A DNA stretch of 64,000 bases from Hymenobacter citatus (GCF_014333615.1 NZ_JACSCY010000004.1:372001-436000); one strand, 5' to 3'. Positions 16,477-25,344 are shown, counted from the stretch's first letter. Numbers and translations are program-made. The notes: a model not told the origin generated them from the sequence alone.

Positions 16477-18603
16477 ATGAAGAACCGTAATACTCTGACG
16501 CTGGCGACCCTAGCGGCAGCGGGCCTGCTTTCGGCGGGCTGCAACTCTTCCAAAACTACCACCGCTACTACTGCTGCCTCCGACACGACCACGGCCAACA
16601 CTGCCACGGCCATGACGGATGCCGCCGACGCGCCCAAGGGGGTAGGCATTGACATTGCCAACCTGGACAAATCGGCCAATCCCTGCGACGATTTCTACGA
16701 GTTTGCTTCCGGTAATTGGGTGAAAAACAACCCAGTTCCGGCTGCCGAGTCGCGCTGGGGCTCCTTCAACGAACTGGCTAACAAGAACAACGCTACCACC
16801 CGCCAGATTTTGGAGGAGGCTGCCGCCAACACCAACGCCGCCAAGGGTAGCAACGCTCAGAAGGTAGGCGACTTCTACGCCTCTGGCATGGACTCGGTGG
16901 GCATCGACAAAGCCGGCCTGAAGTACCTGCAGCCCGAGCTGAACAAGATTGCCGCCGTGAAGGATCAGAAGAGCCTGCAACTAGAAATTGCCCGCCAGCA
17001 GACGCTGGGCACCGGGCCGCTATTCCGGGCCGGGGTAGGGCAAGACCGCAAAAACAGCTCGGTTTACGCCGTGAATCTGAACCAGGGTGGCCTGAGCATG
17101 CCCGACCGCGACTACTACCTCAAGGATGATGGCCGCTCCAAGTCGGTGCGCAACGCCTACGTTGCCTACCTCACCAACACCTTTAAGCTGCTAGGCGACA
17201 GCGAGGCCACGGCCGCCAAAAACGCCCAGACCGTGCTGGCGCTGGAAACCAAGCTCGCCAAAGCCAGCAAGAGCCGCGTGGAGCTGCGCGACCCGTACGC
17301 CAACTACAATAAGATGCCGCTGGCGGAGTTCAACCAGAAATACCCTAACATCGCGCTACCTACCCTGCTCAAGCAAAATGGCCTGGGCGCGGCGCAAGAG
17401 GTAATTGTGGGTCAGCCGGCTTTCTTCGAGGAGGTGAATGGGTTGATGAAATCGACCCCGCTGGCTGATATGAAGACCTACCTGCGCTGGCAGCTGGTAT
17501 CGTCTCTGACCTCGGCCCTACCCAAAGCCTACGGCGACGAGGCTTTCCGCTACACGCAGGTGCTGAGTGGCGCCAAGCAGCAGCAGCCCCGCTGGAAGCG
17601 CATGGGCGCCGCCACCGATGGCACGCTGGGCGAAGCTTTTGGCCAGTTGTACGTGGACAAGGCCTTCTCGCCCGAAGCCAAGGCCAAGGCCCTGGAGATG
17701 GTGAACAACCTGAAAGCGTCGTTTGCCGAGCACATTCAGCAGAACACCTGGATGAGCGCGCCTACCAAGGCCGAGGCCCTGAAGAAGCTGAACGCCTTCA
17801 CCGTGAAAATCGGCTACCCCGATAAATGGAAGGATTATTCTACCCTGAACATCTCGCGCGAGTCATACCTGCAAAACGTGCTGGCTGCCCGTAAATGGAA
17901 CTACGCCCGCAACGTGGAGAAGTACGGCAAGCCGATTGACCGCACCGAGTGGGGTATGACGCCACCTACGGTGAATGCCTACTATAGCCCCTCGATGAAC
18001 GAAATCGTGTTTCCGGCCGGTATCATGCAGCCTCCGTTTTTCGACCCGAAGGCCGATGACGCGGTGAACTACGGCGGCATGGGCGCGGTAATCGGCCACG
18101 AAATGACGCACGGCTTCGACGACCAGGGCCGGCAATTTGACGCGGCCGGCAACCTGCGCGACTGGTGGACCAAGGAGGACGCTGAGAAATTTACCCAGCG
18201 GGCTACCCTGGTAGGCAACCAGTATTCGGCCTTCTCGCCGCTCGATTCGGTGTATGTGAATGGCAAGCTGACCATGGGCGAAAACCTGGCCGACCTAGGC
18301 GGGCTGAACTTGGCCTACACCGCCCTGCAAAAGCAGCTCGACAAGAAATACGGCAATAATCCGCGCCCGCAGTACGACGGCTTCTCGCCCGAGCAACGCT
18401 TCTTCCTGGCCTGGGCCCAGATCTGGCGTTCCAACTCGCGCCCCGAGGCCCTACGCCAGCAGGTACTCACCGATCCGCACTCGCCCGGTATGTTCCGCAC
18501 GGTAGGGCCGCTGCAAAACATGCCAGAGTTCTATCAAGCATTTGGCTGCAAGCCGGACGCCAAAATGGTGCGCGCCGAAAACGTGCGGGCTAAGATCTGG
18601 TAG
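16477..18603 (+). CDS. M13-family zinc metallopeptidase lipoprotein (neprilysin/PepO-like), copy 1
   Basis: A 708-residue exported endopeptidase. The ATG at 16477 gives a lipoprotein signal (MKNRNTLTLATLAAAG, lipobox SAGC), then a Thr/Ala linker and the M13 N-terminal domain beginning CDDFYEFASGNWVKNN. The catalytic domain has NAYYSPSMNEIVFPAG, the zinc motif HEMTH with His541, Glu542 and His545, and GENLADLGGL carrying the third zinc ligand Glu. It ends with the C-terminal consensus region around FRTVGPLQNMPEF. It probably degrades peptides at the cell surface or in the periplasm. An adjacent paralogue follows 295 bp downstream; the gap holds a palindrome and a terminator. Confidence 0.95.
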   Translation: MKNRNTLTLATLAAAGLLSAGCNSSKTTTATTAASDTTTANTATAMTDAADAPKGVGIDIANLDKSANPCDDFYEFASGNWVKNNPVPAAESRWGSFNELANKNNATTRQILEEAAANTNAAKGSNAQKVGDFYASGMDSVGIDKAGLKYLQPELNKIAAVKDQKSLQLEIARQQTLGTGPLFRAGVGQDRKNSSVYAVNLNQGGLSMPDRDYYLKDDGRSKSVRNAYVAYLTNTFKLLGDSEATAAKNAQTVLALETKLAKASKSRVELRDPYANYNKMPLAEFNQKYPNIALPTLLKQNGLGAAQEVIVGQPAFFEEVNGLMKSTPLADMKTYLRWQLVSSLTSALPKAYGDEAFRYTQVLSGAKQQQPRWKRMGAATDGTLGEAFGQLYVDKAFSPEAKAKALEMVNNLKASFAEHIQQNTWMSAPTKAEALKKLNAFTVKIGYPDKWKDYSTLNISRESYLQNVLAARKWNYARNVEKYGKPIDRTEWGMTPPTVNAYYSPSMNEIVFPAGIMQPPFFDPKADDAVNYGGMGAVIGHEMTHGFDDQGRQFDAAGNLRDWWTKEDAEKFTQRATLVGNQYSAFSPLDSVYVNGKLTMGENLADLGGLNLAYTALQKQLDKKYGNNPRPQYDGFSPEQRFFLAWAQIWRSNSRPEALRQQVLTDPHSPGMFRTVGPLQNMPEFYQAFGCKPDAKMVRAENVRAKIW

Positions 18604-18623
18604 GAAGCATAGTGGTGCTATTG

Positions 18624-18745
18624 GAACGTCATGCTGAGCGCAGCGCAGCGAAGTCGAAGCATCTCGCGTGCTGATGACAGATAGTAATTGATTACTCACG
18701 AGCGAGATGCTTCGACTCCGCTGCGCTCCGCTCAGCATGACGTTC
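18624..18745. repeat. Long palindromic element, CATCTCG family (copy 2)
   Basis: GAACGTCATGCTGAGC at 18624 returns as GCTCAGCATGACGTTC ending at 18745. The arms contain GAAGCATCTCG / CGAGATGCTTC and a locally duplicated CAGCG block. The loop includes GATAGTAATTGATTACT. It lies just past the first M13 gene and ahead of its terminator. Confidence 0.85.
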
Positions 18746-18755
18746 TTGGAAAAGA

Positions 18756-18785
18756 AAAAAGGCAGCCTGCGGGCTGCCTTTTTTT
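18756..18785 (+). terminator. Intrinsic terminator after M13 copy 1
   Basis: GGCAGCC (18761-18767) pairs with GGCTGCC (18772-18778), flanked by an A-run and followed by seven T. It should end the first metallopeptidase transcript, so the second copy needs its own promoter. Confidence 0.85.
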
Positions 18786-18898
18786 GCGTTGCGGGCACCA
18801 GACAGCGCAAAACACCTGTTGAGCAAGACCACGGAGCACAGGATTTCCTCCGTATCTTGTCCTCCCAATTCCCATTTTTTCTCCTTTTCCTACCACCT

Positions 18899-21016
18899 AT
18901 GAAAAACCGAAATAGCCTGACGCTGGCCGTAGTGGCCGCGGCCGGGCTGACGCTGGCGGGCTGTAGCTCGTCGAAATCAACCGCTACGGCCTCCGATACG
19001 GCTGCTACGTCTGCGGCATCGGCTACCTCCGCTACGGCAACCACCCAGGCCGAAGCTCCCAAAGGTACCGGCCTGAACGTGGCGAACATCGACAAATCAG
19101 CGAATCCCTGCGACAACTTCTTTCAGTTTGCCTCAGGTAGCTGGCTAAAGAACAATCCGATTCCGGATGCGGAATCGCGCTGGGGCTCGTTCAACGAGCT
19201 GGCTGACAAGAACAACGCCGTGATGCGGCAGATCCTGGACGAAGCCGCCGCCAACACCACGGCCGCCAAGGGGAGCAACGCCCAGAAGGTAGGCGACTAC
19301 TACGCGTCGGCTATGGACTCGGTGGCTATTGATAAAGCCGGCCTGAAGTACTTGCAGCCTGAGCTGAACAAGATTGCCGCTGTGAAGGACATGAAAGCCT
19401 TGCAGGCTGAAATTGCCCGCGAGCAAACCATCGGTACCGGCGCGTTCTACTACAGCGGGGTAGGGCAGGACGACAAAATCAGCTCGCAATACGCCGTGAG
19501 CCTGTACCAGGGCGGCCTTTCACTACCCGACCGCGACTATTACCTCAAGGACGATGCGCGCTCCAAGAGCATCCGCACGGCCTACGTCAACTACCTCACC
19601 AACACCTTCAAGCTGCTGGGCGACTCGCCGGCCGTAGCTGCCAAAAACGCGCAAACGGTACTGGCGTTCGAAACCAAGCTAGCGCAAGCGAGCCGCACCC
19701 GCGTAGCCCTGCGCGACCCCTACGCCAACTACAACAAGATGACGCTGGCGGAGGTGCAGAAGCAGTACCCCAACCTGAACGTGGCCGGCGCCCTCAAGCA
19801 AAACGGTCTGGGCGCCGCCCAGGAGGTAATTGTAGGCCAGCCCGATTTCTTCAAGGCCGAAAACGCCCTGCTGAAGTCGACTCCGCTGGCTGCCCTCAAA
19901 ACCTACATGCGCTGGCACCTGACTACCTCGCTCACCTCGGCCCTACCCAAGTCGTTTGGCGATGAGTCGTTTGCCTTCTCGAAGGTGCTAAGCGGCGCCA
20001 AGCAGCAGCAGCCTCGCTGGAAGCGCATGCTCCGCGCCACCGATGGTGCCCTGGGCGAAGCCTTCGGCCAGCTGTACGTGGATAAGGCCTTCTCGCCTGA
20101 AGCCAAAGCCAAGGCCAAGCAGATGGTGGAAAACCTGCGCGCCGCCTTCGCCGAGCACATTCAGAACCTGGATTGGATGAGCGCCGCCACCAAAGAGCAG
20201 GCGCTGAAGAAGCTGAATGCCTTCACCGTGAAGATCGGCTACCCCGATAAGTGGAAAGACTATTCGGCCCTCACCATCTCGCGTGAGTCGTACCTGAACA
20301 ACGTGCTGGCCGCCCGCAAATGGGCCTACCAGGACAACGTAGGTCACTACGGCAAGCCGATTGACCGCAATGAGTGGGGCATGACCCCGCCCACAGTGAA
20401 TGCCTACTACAACCCGCCGATGAACGAAATCGTGTTTCCGGCCGGCATCATGCAGCCTCCGTTTTTCGACCCCAAGGCGGATGACGCGGTGAACTACGGC
20501 GGCATGGGCGCCGTGATTGGCCACGAAATGACCCACGGCTTCGACGACCAGGGCCGCCAGTACGACGCCGAGGGCAACCTGAAAGACTGGTGGACCAAGG
20601 AAGACGCCGCTAAGTTTACCCAGCGCGCCGACCTGGTAGACAAGCAGTACTCGGCCTTCTCGCCGCTCGATTCAGTGTTTGTAAACGGCAAGCTGACGAT
20701 GGGTGAAAACCTGGCCGACATCGGTGGCCTGAACATCGCCTACACGGCCCTGCAAAAGGCTATTGCTGGCAAAAATGTACCGAACTACGACGGTTTCACG
20801 CCCGAGCAGCGCTTCTTCCTGGCCTGGGCCCAGATCTGGCGTACCAATGCCCGCCCCGAGTATCTGCGCCAGCAGGTAATGACCGATCCGCACTCCCCGG
20901 CCCAGTTCCGCACCGAAGGCCCGCTGCAAAACATGCCGCAGTTCTACGAAGCATTTGGCTGCAAGCAGGACGCTAAAATGGTGCGCGCCGAAAACGTGCG
21001 CGCTCGTATTTGGTAG
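18899..21016 (+). CDS. M13-family zinc metallopeptidase lipoprotein, copy 2
   Basis: A 705-residue paralogue of the gene at 16477-18603, with most residues identical by eye over the whole length. The ATG at 18899-18901 gives MKNRNSLTLAVVAAAG with lipobox LAGC. HEMTH lies at His542-His546, followed by GENLADIGGL. The far upstream frame (to 18707) crosses the palindrome and is not used. The copies differ mainly in the linker after the lipobox and at scattered positions in the N-terminal domain, which shapes substrate size in this family, so specificity may differ. A tandem duplication is the simple explanation. Confidence 0.95.
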   Translation: MKNRNSLTLAVVAAAGLTLAGCSSSKSTATASDTAATSAASATSATATTQAEAPKGTGLNVANIDKSANPCDNFFQFASGSWLKNNPIPDAESRWGSFNELADKNNAVMRQILDEAAANTTAAKGSNAQKVGDYYASAMDSVAIDKAGLKYLQPELNKIAAVKDMKALQAEIAREQTIGTGAFYYSGVGQDDKISSQYAVSLYQGGLSLPDRDYYLKDDARSKSIRTAYVNYLTNTFKLLGDSPAVAAKNAQTVLAFETKLAQASRTRVALRDPYANYNKMTLAEVQKQYPNLNVAGALKQNGLGAAQEVIVGQPDFFKAENALLKSTPLAALKTYMRWHLTTSLTSALPKSFGDESFAFSKVLSGAKQQQPRWKRMLRATDGALGEAFGQLYVDKAFSPEAKAKAKQMVENLRAAFAEHIQNLDWMSAATKEQALKKLNAFTVKIGYPDKWKDYSALTISRESYLNNVLAARKWAYQDNVGHYGKPIDRNEWGMTPPTVNAYYNPPMNEIVFPAGIMQPPFFDPKADDAVNYGGMGAVIGHEMTHGFDDQGRQYDAEGNLKDWWTKEDAAKFTQRADLVDKQYSAFSPLDSVFVNGKLTMGENLADIGGLNIAYTALQKAIAGKNVPNYDGFTPEQRFFLAWAQIWRTNARPEYLRQQVMTDPHSPAQFRTEGPLQNMPQFYEAFGCKQDAKMVRAENVRARIW

Positions 21017-21037
21017 ACAGGTTGTTTCCTGAAACTA

Positions 21038-21070
21038 AAAGCCCTGACGCAGAAGCGTCAGGGCTTTTTT
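21038..21070 (+). terminator. Intrinsic terminator after M13 copy 2
   Basis: AAAGCCCTGACGC pairs perfectly with GCGTCAGGGCTTT and is followed by a T-run. It lies 22 bp past the stop codon. Confidence 0.92.
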
Positions 21071-21092
21071 GTGGGAGGCGTGCCTTGTTTTT

Positions 21093-21230
21093 CTGTCATC
21101 CTGAGCATTCCGCGCATCAAGCGGCGACGAAGGACCTTCTTACGGCAGAACGAGTCGTTGGTAGGTTTGTCGTTCTACCGTGAGAAGGTCCTTCGTCGCC
21201 GCTTGATGCGCGGAATGCTCAGGATGACAG
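21093..21230. repeat. Long palindromic element, GAAGGACCTT family (copy 1, long arms)
   Basis: CTGTCATCCTGAG to CTCAGGATGACAG. The variable arm segment is longer than in other copies and includes CGCGCATCAAGCGGCGACGAAGG, fully complemented on the other side. The loop has orientation A (GAACGAGTCGTTGG...GTCGTTC). It is in the convergent gap between the second M13 gene and the cyclophilin gene. Confidence 0.9.
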
Positions 21231-21240
21231 AGAAAAACCT

Positions 21241-21987
21241 CTACCCCCCTACCACTTCCATCTTCATATTTACGTCTTTCTTCGGCCAGTTATAAGCATC
21301 AATCGGTTCGTCGGCAATTTTGTCCAGCACGTCTAGGCCCTCTACCACTTCCCCGAATACCGTGTATTTGCCGTCTAGCGAGGGTAGGCCGCCCTCAGTG
21401 GCGTAGGTTTCGATTTGGGCAGGGGTGAGCTTGCGGCCCGCTAGCGCCTTCGATTGATTGGGGCCCCACTTCTGGCCCTGCACGATGTAGAAATCAATAC
21501 CCGACGACAGTTGATCGGGGTTCTGCTCATCGTCGTAGCGAGCCATGGCCAGGGCACCTTTTTTGTGGAAATGCTCGGGACGCATTTCAGGCGGCAGGCG
21601 GTAGCGGTTGATGGCAATGGTGCGGTTGGTGGACCGCCCACCCTGAATCACTAGCCCCTTCTCTACCCGCTGAAACAGGGTTTCGTTGAACACCCCTTTG
21701 CGCGCTAGCAGCAGAAAATTGGCCTTATGGATAGGCGTATCGTCGTAGAGGCGCAGGCGCATGGTGCCCAGGCGCGTGTGCAGCAATATCTCCGAGCCGG
21801 GATGCTCCTGGAGGTAGGGCGTGAGCAGAGCCACCACGTTGCTGTCGGCCAGGGCCGTGAGGCTGGGACCGGGTACGGGCGGTGGCGTGGTGGGCTGCTG
21901 GGCAGTAGCAGTGGTTTCCGGCGGGGTTTGGTTGCAGGCCGGCAGCAGCCCCAGGAGCAGCGCAGCCAGCAGAAGCGGACGGGTCAT
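21241..21987 (-). CDS. Cyclophilin-type peptidyl-prolyl isomerase lipoprotein
   Basis: A 248-residue lipoprotein (signal MTRPLLLAALLLGLL, lipobox LPAC) with a Pro/Thr-rich linker and a cyclophilin domain. The domain starts at ILLHTRLGTMRLRLYDDTPIHKANF, continues with FQRVEKGLVIQGG and GALAMARYDDEQNPDQ, and ends with KYTVFGEVVEGLDVLDKIA. It should catalyse proline isomerisation during folding of exported proteins. There is an insertion in the central part (about residues 120-145) relative to minimal bacterial cyclophilins. The stop lies 10 bp from a palindrome. Confidence 0.92.
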   Translation of the reverse strand: MTRPLLLAALLLGLLPACNQTPPETTATAQQPTTPPPVPGPSLTALADSNVVALLTPYLQEHPGSEILLHTRLGTMRLRLYDDTPIHKANFLLLARKGVFNETLFQRVEKGLVIQGGRSTNRTIAINRYRLPPEMRPEHFHKKGALAMARYDDEQNPDQLSSGIDFYIVQGQKWGPNQSKALAGRKLTPAQIETYATEGGLPSLDGKYTVFGEVVEGLDVLDKIADEPIDAYNWPKKDVNMKMEVVGG

Positions 21988-21990
21988 AGG

Positions 21991-22157
21991 AAGGGGAAGT
22001 TGTGAATATGGAATGGTAATGTTACTACGCTTTCCAAAAAGAACGTCATTTCGACCAGCGGGAGAAATCTCGCGTGCTAATAAAAGATAGTATCTAACAT
22101 CAGCACGCGAGATTTCTCCCGCTGGTCGAAATGACGGCCATTATTCACCATTTCACC
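21991..22157. repeat. Composite palindrome: AATCTCG core with octamer flanks
   Basis: The core at 22044-22136 is CGTCATTTCGACCAGCGGG...AATCTCGCGTGCT returning through AGCACGCGAGATT...CCCGCTGGTCGAAATGACG. The loop (GATAGTATCTAAC) nearly matches copy 1 at 376-468 although the outer arms differ. Degenerate GARRTGGT-type octamers flank it in opposite orientation (GAAGTTGT near 21995; CACCATTTCACCACTC near 22147). Confidence 0.8.
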
Positions 22158-22161
22158 ACTC

Positions 22162-23379
22162 CTACCAGCCGCCGGTGCCCCAGTCGTCGGTGGCTTTTTT
22201 GGCTTTGACTTTGGTCTTGGTAGCCGGCGCAGCGGTCGGCTTCACTTTCACCTTCACTTTATCGGGGGTAGGGGGGGTGGCCTTGGCAGACGTGGGAGCC
22301 GCGGCTGGCTGTGGCTTCTCTTCCAGGTCGGCGGCGGCGGGTGTACTCATCTCAACGGCAGCACCAATCTGGTCGGGGCGGGCGGCGGCTTTGGGTTTTT
22401 CCAGGGCCAGCAGGCGCTGTTGGGGCACCAGCTGGTTGTCTTTCCAGAGCTTCAGGTCAGAAGCCAGACGGTCCTTTTCCTCTTTAGTGGGCTCGTGGGC
22501 CAGCAGCTTCTCCAGGTTGGGGCTGCCGGCGTCTTTCCAGGCCGTGTACCACATAGAGGCTACCAGGGTAGGGGCCTGCTTGAGGCGGTAGGCCACCTGT
22601 CCGCCCACAATGTCGTGGTAGGAGTCGGCAAAGGCGTCGGAGTAGGAGCGGCGGGTGGTGCCGTACTTGTGTGAGTAGTTATACTTGGTTTCGGGGGTGT
22701 ACTTCAGTGTCACCTTTTCTTCTTCATCAAACGTAGCACCCAGGAAGCCATACGACTGCTGCACCGTCATCCAAATGGCTGCCAGCGGGTCTTTCACATA
22801 TTTGGCCTCGTCGCTGTTGAGCTTGTACTTGGCAATATGGCGCTCCGGCAGCTTCGACTCCCACAGGCTGTGAATACCGGTTTGGTTGGTCATCTGGCCG
22901 TCGTAGTTCTGCGTGGTATGCAGGGGCACAAAGGCGTCGCCAATGTAGTGACCCAGATCCGACGACAGCTTCAGGATGTTGGTGGTATCCCCATCGCGGA
23001 AAGCCTGGGTGAGCTGGTCCTTCAGGTCAATAACCGTCCACGGTACGGTGCCGTACTTGCGCAGGGTATCGGCCGAGTACTTGGCGACGGCCTTTTCCCA
23101 GGCTTTAGGCATGGCCCCAAACGGGTCGGTGCCGTAGTGGTCCATGTCGATGTAATGCTTGGGCGCCTCGGTGGGGTCGGTTTCGCGGCGCTCATCGGGG
23201 GCGGTGGAGAGCGTTACCAAGCGCGGCAGAAAGTGGTAGTAAAACGGCTGCATGGCTTTGGGCAGCGCGTATACCGAAATCTGGGCAATGGTGCGGTGGC
23301 CCATAAAGCCCCAGCCCGGCGACAGGGTAGGCAACAGCACCAACGTGGCAAGCAGTAGCGGAGTCAGGAGTTTTTTCAT
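22162..23379 (-). CDS. Exported S1/P1 nuclease or zinc phospholipase C-like protein
   Basis: A 405-residue protein with a signal peptide (MKKLLTPLLLATLVLLPTL) cleaved before a mature N-terminal GWGFMGHRTIAQ. In this fold the N-terminal Trp and later His/Asp residues bind three zinc ions; here candidates are in GHRTIAQ, HYIDMDHYG, SSDLGHYIGDAFVPLH and NQTGIHSLWE. It may cleave nucleic acid or phosphodiesters outside the cell. The C-terminus carries a long Pro/Ala/Lys-rich tail (KVKVKVKPT, KTKVKAKK) ending in WGTGGW, absent from the core family. The ATG at 23377-23379 is set by the signal peptide. It is divergent from the next gene. Confidence 0.85.
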   Translation of the reverse strand: MKKLLTPLLLATLVLLPTLSPGWGFMGHRTIAQISVYALPKAMQPFYYHFLPRLVTLSTAPDERRETDPTEAPKHYIDMDHYGTDPFGAMPKAWEKAVAKYSADTLRKYGTVPWTVIDLKDQLTQAFRDGDTTNILKLSSDLGHYIGDAFVPLHTTQNYDGQMTNQTGIHSLWESKLPERHIAKYKLNSDEAKYVKDPLAAIWMTVQQSYGFLGATFDEEEKVTLKYTPETKYNYSHKYGTTRRSYSDAFADSYHDIVGGQVAYRLKQAPTLVASMWYTAWKDAGSPNLEKLLAHEPTKEEKDRLASDLKLWKDNQLVPQQRLLALEKPKAAARPDQIGAAVEMSTPAAADLEEKPQPAAAPTSAKATPPTPDKVKVKVKPTAAPATKTKVKAKKATDDWGTGGW

Positions 23380-23514
23380 CTTTGAGAACAGAACAACACG
23401 TGGTGGAAGTACTGCGAAGTTCGAAATTAAATACCTGAGCCTGACCACCGGAACCGTAATTTTTGCGTCGATTCCTGCCCTAGTCCTATTTTTTCGCCTA
23501 CCCATCCTCATCCC

Positions 23515-24543
23515 GTGGAAATTTCCAAAAAGAAAAAGAGCTACCCACTCGATGCGGCCCTACGCCACTACCTGCGCCAGTACGACCGCGCCACAGACCT
23601 ACCCATTTCCTACCTCGACTTGCTGCGCGTGAGCAACGCCTACCCCCTGCTTGACCGCCAGGGCCGCGACACGCTCTGGGAAACTGTGTACTACGAGCCC
23701 AACGAGCTGCAAGAGTTGACCCGCGGCCTAACGGAAATATACGCCCTGCTGAAAACCGACGGCGACCTGTCGTTCACTGAACACCTGCTGGCCGACCGCA
23801 TCGACTATTGCCGCTTCGGCAACAGCAACCCGTTTCGGGTGCGCGTAGTCAACCAGCTCAACGACAACTACGATTACTTCTACGTGAAGCGCGCCGATGC
23901 CTCTCGTGTATATGGCCTGGAGCTGGAGCATTTGCTCTCTCCCAACAGCATCAACTACCTAGTGCAGGGCGAAACGCTGATTGAGGAGCACATTGTGGGC
24001 ATTCCCGGCGACGATTTTATCCGCACGCGGCTGCGCACGCCCCAACTCAACCAGGTGCGCATCGCCAAAGAGTTTGTGAAGTTCAACGAGCGGTGCTTTG
24101 CCCGCCTGCTGGGTGATATGCGCGCCTACAACTACGTGATTGACGTGACGCCCGACTTCGAGGACGAGCAGTACCGCGTGCGCGCTATCGACTTCGATCA
24201 GCAGAGCTACGAGGGTAGGAAAACCATGTACCTGCCGCAGTTTTTCAAAGACAACCGCCCCGTGGTGGAGCTGTGCAGCCGCTGGCTGGAGCCCGATACC
24301 GTGCGCCAGTACCAGGCCGAGGAGCGCACCCTCATGGCCCGGCGCGTGCGCTCGGAGCGCTACCGCCTCCGCGACTTGATGGACTGCATGCGCCGCGCCG
24401 AGCTGGCCCCACCCGACAAAATTGCCCAACTCAAGCAAGACCTCAATGCCCACCACGGCACCACGCAATTCAGCCGCTGCCGCACCATGGGCGATGTGGT
24501 GCGGCTGAACCTGAAGATCATGCTGGTGCGCCCGCAGCGGTGA
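23515..24543 (+). CDS. Unknown protein with protein-kinase-like features, 342 aa
   Basis: No family is recognised with certainty. The order of motifs resembles a kinase or aminoglycoside-phosphotransferase fold: a Lys in YFYVKR (125), Glu residues in LELEHLL (136-138), a hinge-like LIEEHIVGIPG (155-165), a D-x4-N catalytic loop (GDMRAYN, Asp201 and Asn206) and IDFD (225-228) in place of DFG. The N-terminal 100 residues have no match. It has no signal peptide, so it is cytoplasmic. The start is the GTG at 23515-23517, giving MEISKKKKSYPL. It is divergent from the S1/P1-like gene. The kinase reading is inference and needs a profile or structure search. Confidence 0.8.
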   Translation: MEISKKKKSYPLDAALRHYLRQYDRATDLPISYLDLLRVSNAYPLLDRQGRDTLWETVYYEPNELQELTRGLTEIYALLKTDGDLSFTEHLLADRIDYCRFGNSNPFRVRVVNQLNDNYDYFYVKRADASRVYGLELEHLLSPNSINYLVQGETLIEEHIVGIPGDDFIRTRLRTPQLNQVRIAKEFVKFNERCFARLLGDMRAYNYVIDVTPDFEDEQYRVRAIDFDQQSYEGRKTMYLPQFFKDNRPVVELCSRWLEPDTVRQYQAEERTLMARRVRSERYRLRDLMDCMRRAELAPPDKIAQLKQDLNAHHGTTQFSRCRTMGDVVRLNLKIMLVRPQR

Positions 24544-24566
24544 GATGGGGAAGTAGTGAACAACAA

Positions 24567-24680
24567 GACGTCTGTCATCCTGAGCAGCGCGAAGGACCTG
24601 CTCACAGCAGAACAATGGTCGTCACAACGACTCGTTCTACGGGCATAAGGTCCTTCGCGCTGCTCAGGATGACAGACGTC
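24567..24680. repeat. Long palindromic element, GAAGGACCTT family (copy 2)
   Basis: GACGTCTGTCATCCTGAG to CTCAGGATGACAGACGTC, with variable arm AGCGC / GCGCT and loop in orientation B (GAACAATGG...GACTCGTTC). It is preceded by a degenerate octamer tract near 24541-24560. It fills most of the convergent gap before the CinA-like gene. Confidence 0.9.
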
Positions 24681-24733
24681 TTTTTACTAACCGTGTACCG
24701 CCTGTACGTACTAATGGTATTGTGTGGGAAGTG

Positions 24734-25264
24734 CTACTTGGAAAGAGCTGTTTGTTTGGACGGGTCGGCTTGGTAGAGCTTAAGAAGCTCCATTAGCTTC
24801 TCGTAGACCAGCGTGGTGGCTTGATGGCGCAGTTGTTCGCCATCGGTATCAGGAAATTCTTCCCGGTACTCGTGCGCGCGGCCTTCCAGCATAATCGTCA
24901 CAAAAACGGTACCCACGGGCTTGTCGGGGCTTTCGGAGGCGCCAGGACCACACAGGCCCGTTACGGCCACGCATATCTCGGCTGGGAGCTGACGGTGTAA
25001 ACCCTGGGCCATTTCGTTGGTGGTCTGCTGGCTTTCTGCTGAGTATGTCGTCAGGGTACTTTTCTTGACGCCTAGCAACTTCTGCTTGGCTTCTGCATGA
25101 TACGTGACCACAGAGCCTAACAGTACTTGGCTCACACCTTGCACAGGCGCCAGCTGGGCGGCCACCAAACCACATGTGCAGCTCTCAGCCAACGCCAGTG
25201 TCAGCTTGTGTTGCAGACACAGTTTAACCAGTGTTTCAAGATCCGGTTCCTTTGATTTTTTCAT
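24734..25264 (-). CDS. CinA C-terminal-type nicotinamide-nucleotide amidase (PncC-like)
   Basis: A 176-residue stand-alone CinA amidase domain that deamidates NMN in pyridine-nucleotide recycling. The motifs are LALAESCTCGLVAAQLA (residues 23-39), VVTYHAEAKQKLLGV, AVTGLCGPGASESPDKPVGTVFV and a C-terminal helix. The usual AESCTGG reads AESCTCG here, so one Gly near the active site is replaced by Cys (residue 31). The usual VTGxAGP also has a Cys (VTGLCGP). Whether activity is kept is unclear. The start at 25262-25264 is the only ATG that gives the family N-terminus. Confidence 0.88.
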   Translation of the reverse strand: MKKSKEPDLETLVKLCLQHKLTLALAESCTCGLVAAQLAPVQGVSQVLLGSVVTYHAEAKQKLLGVKKSTLTTYSAESQQTTNEMAQGLHRQLPAEICVAVTGLCGPGASESPDKPVGTVFVTIMLEGRAHEYREEFPDTDGEQLRHQATTLVYEKLMELLKLYQADPSKQTALSK

Positions 25265-25344
25265 AACGTAAGCAATTGACAGGGCTACATAGGCCTTTAG
25301 GTGATACGACCTGCCTCGTTGCTGGTTATGGAGGAGCTATAGGC

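Noticed and set aside
18707..18898. Upstream extension of the second M13 gene
   Set aside because: It crosses a palindrome and a terminator, and the lipoprotein signal begins at 18899.
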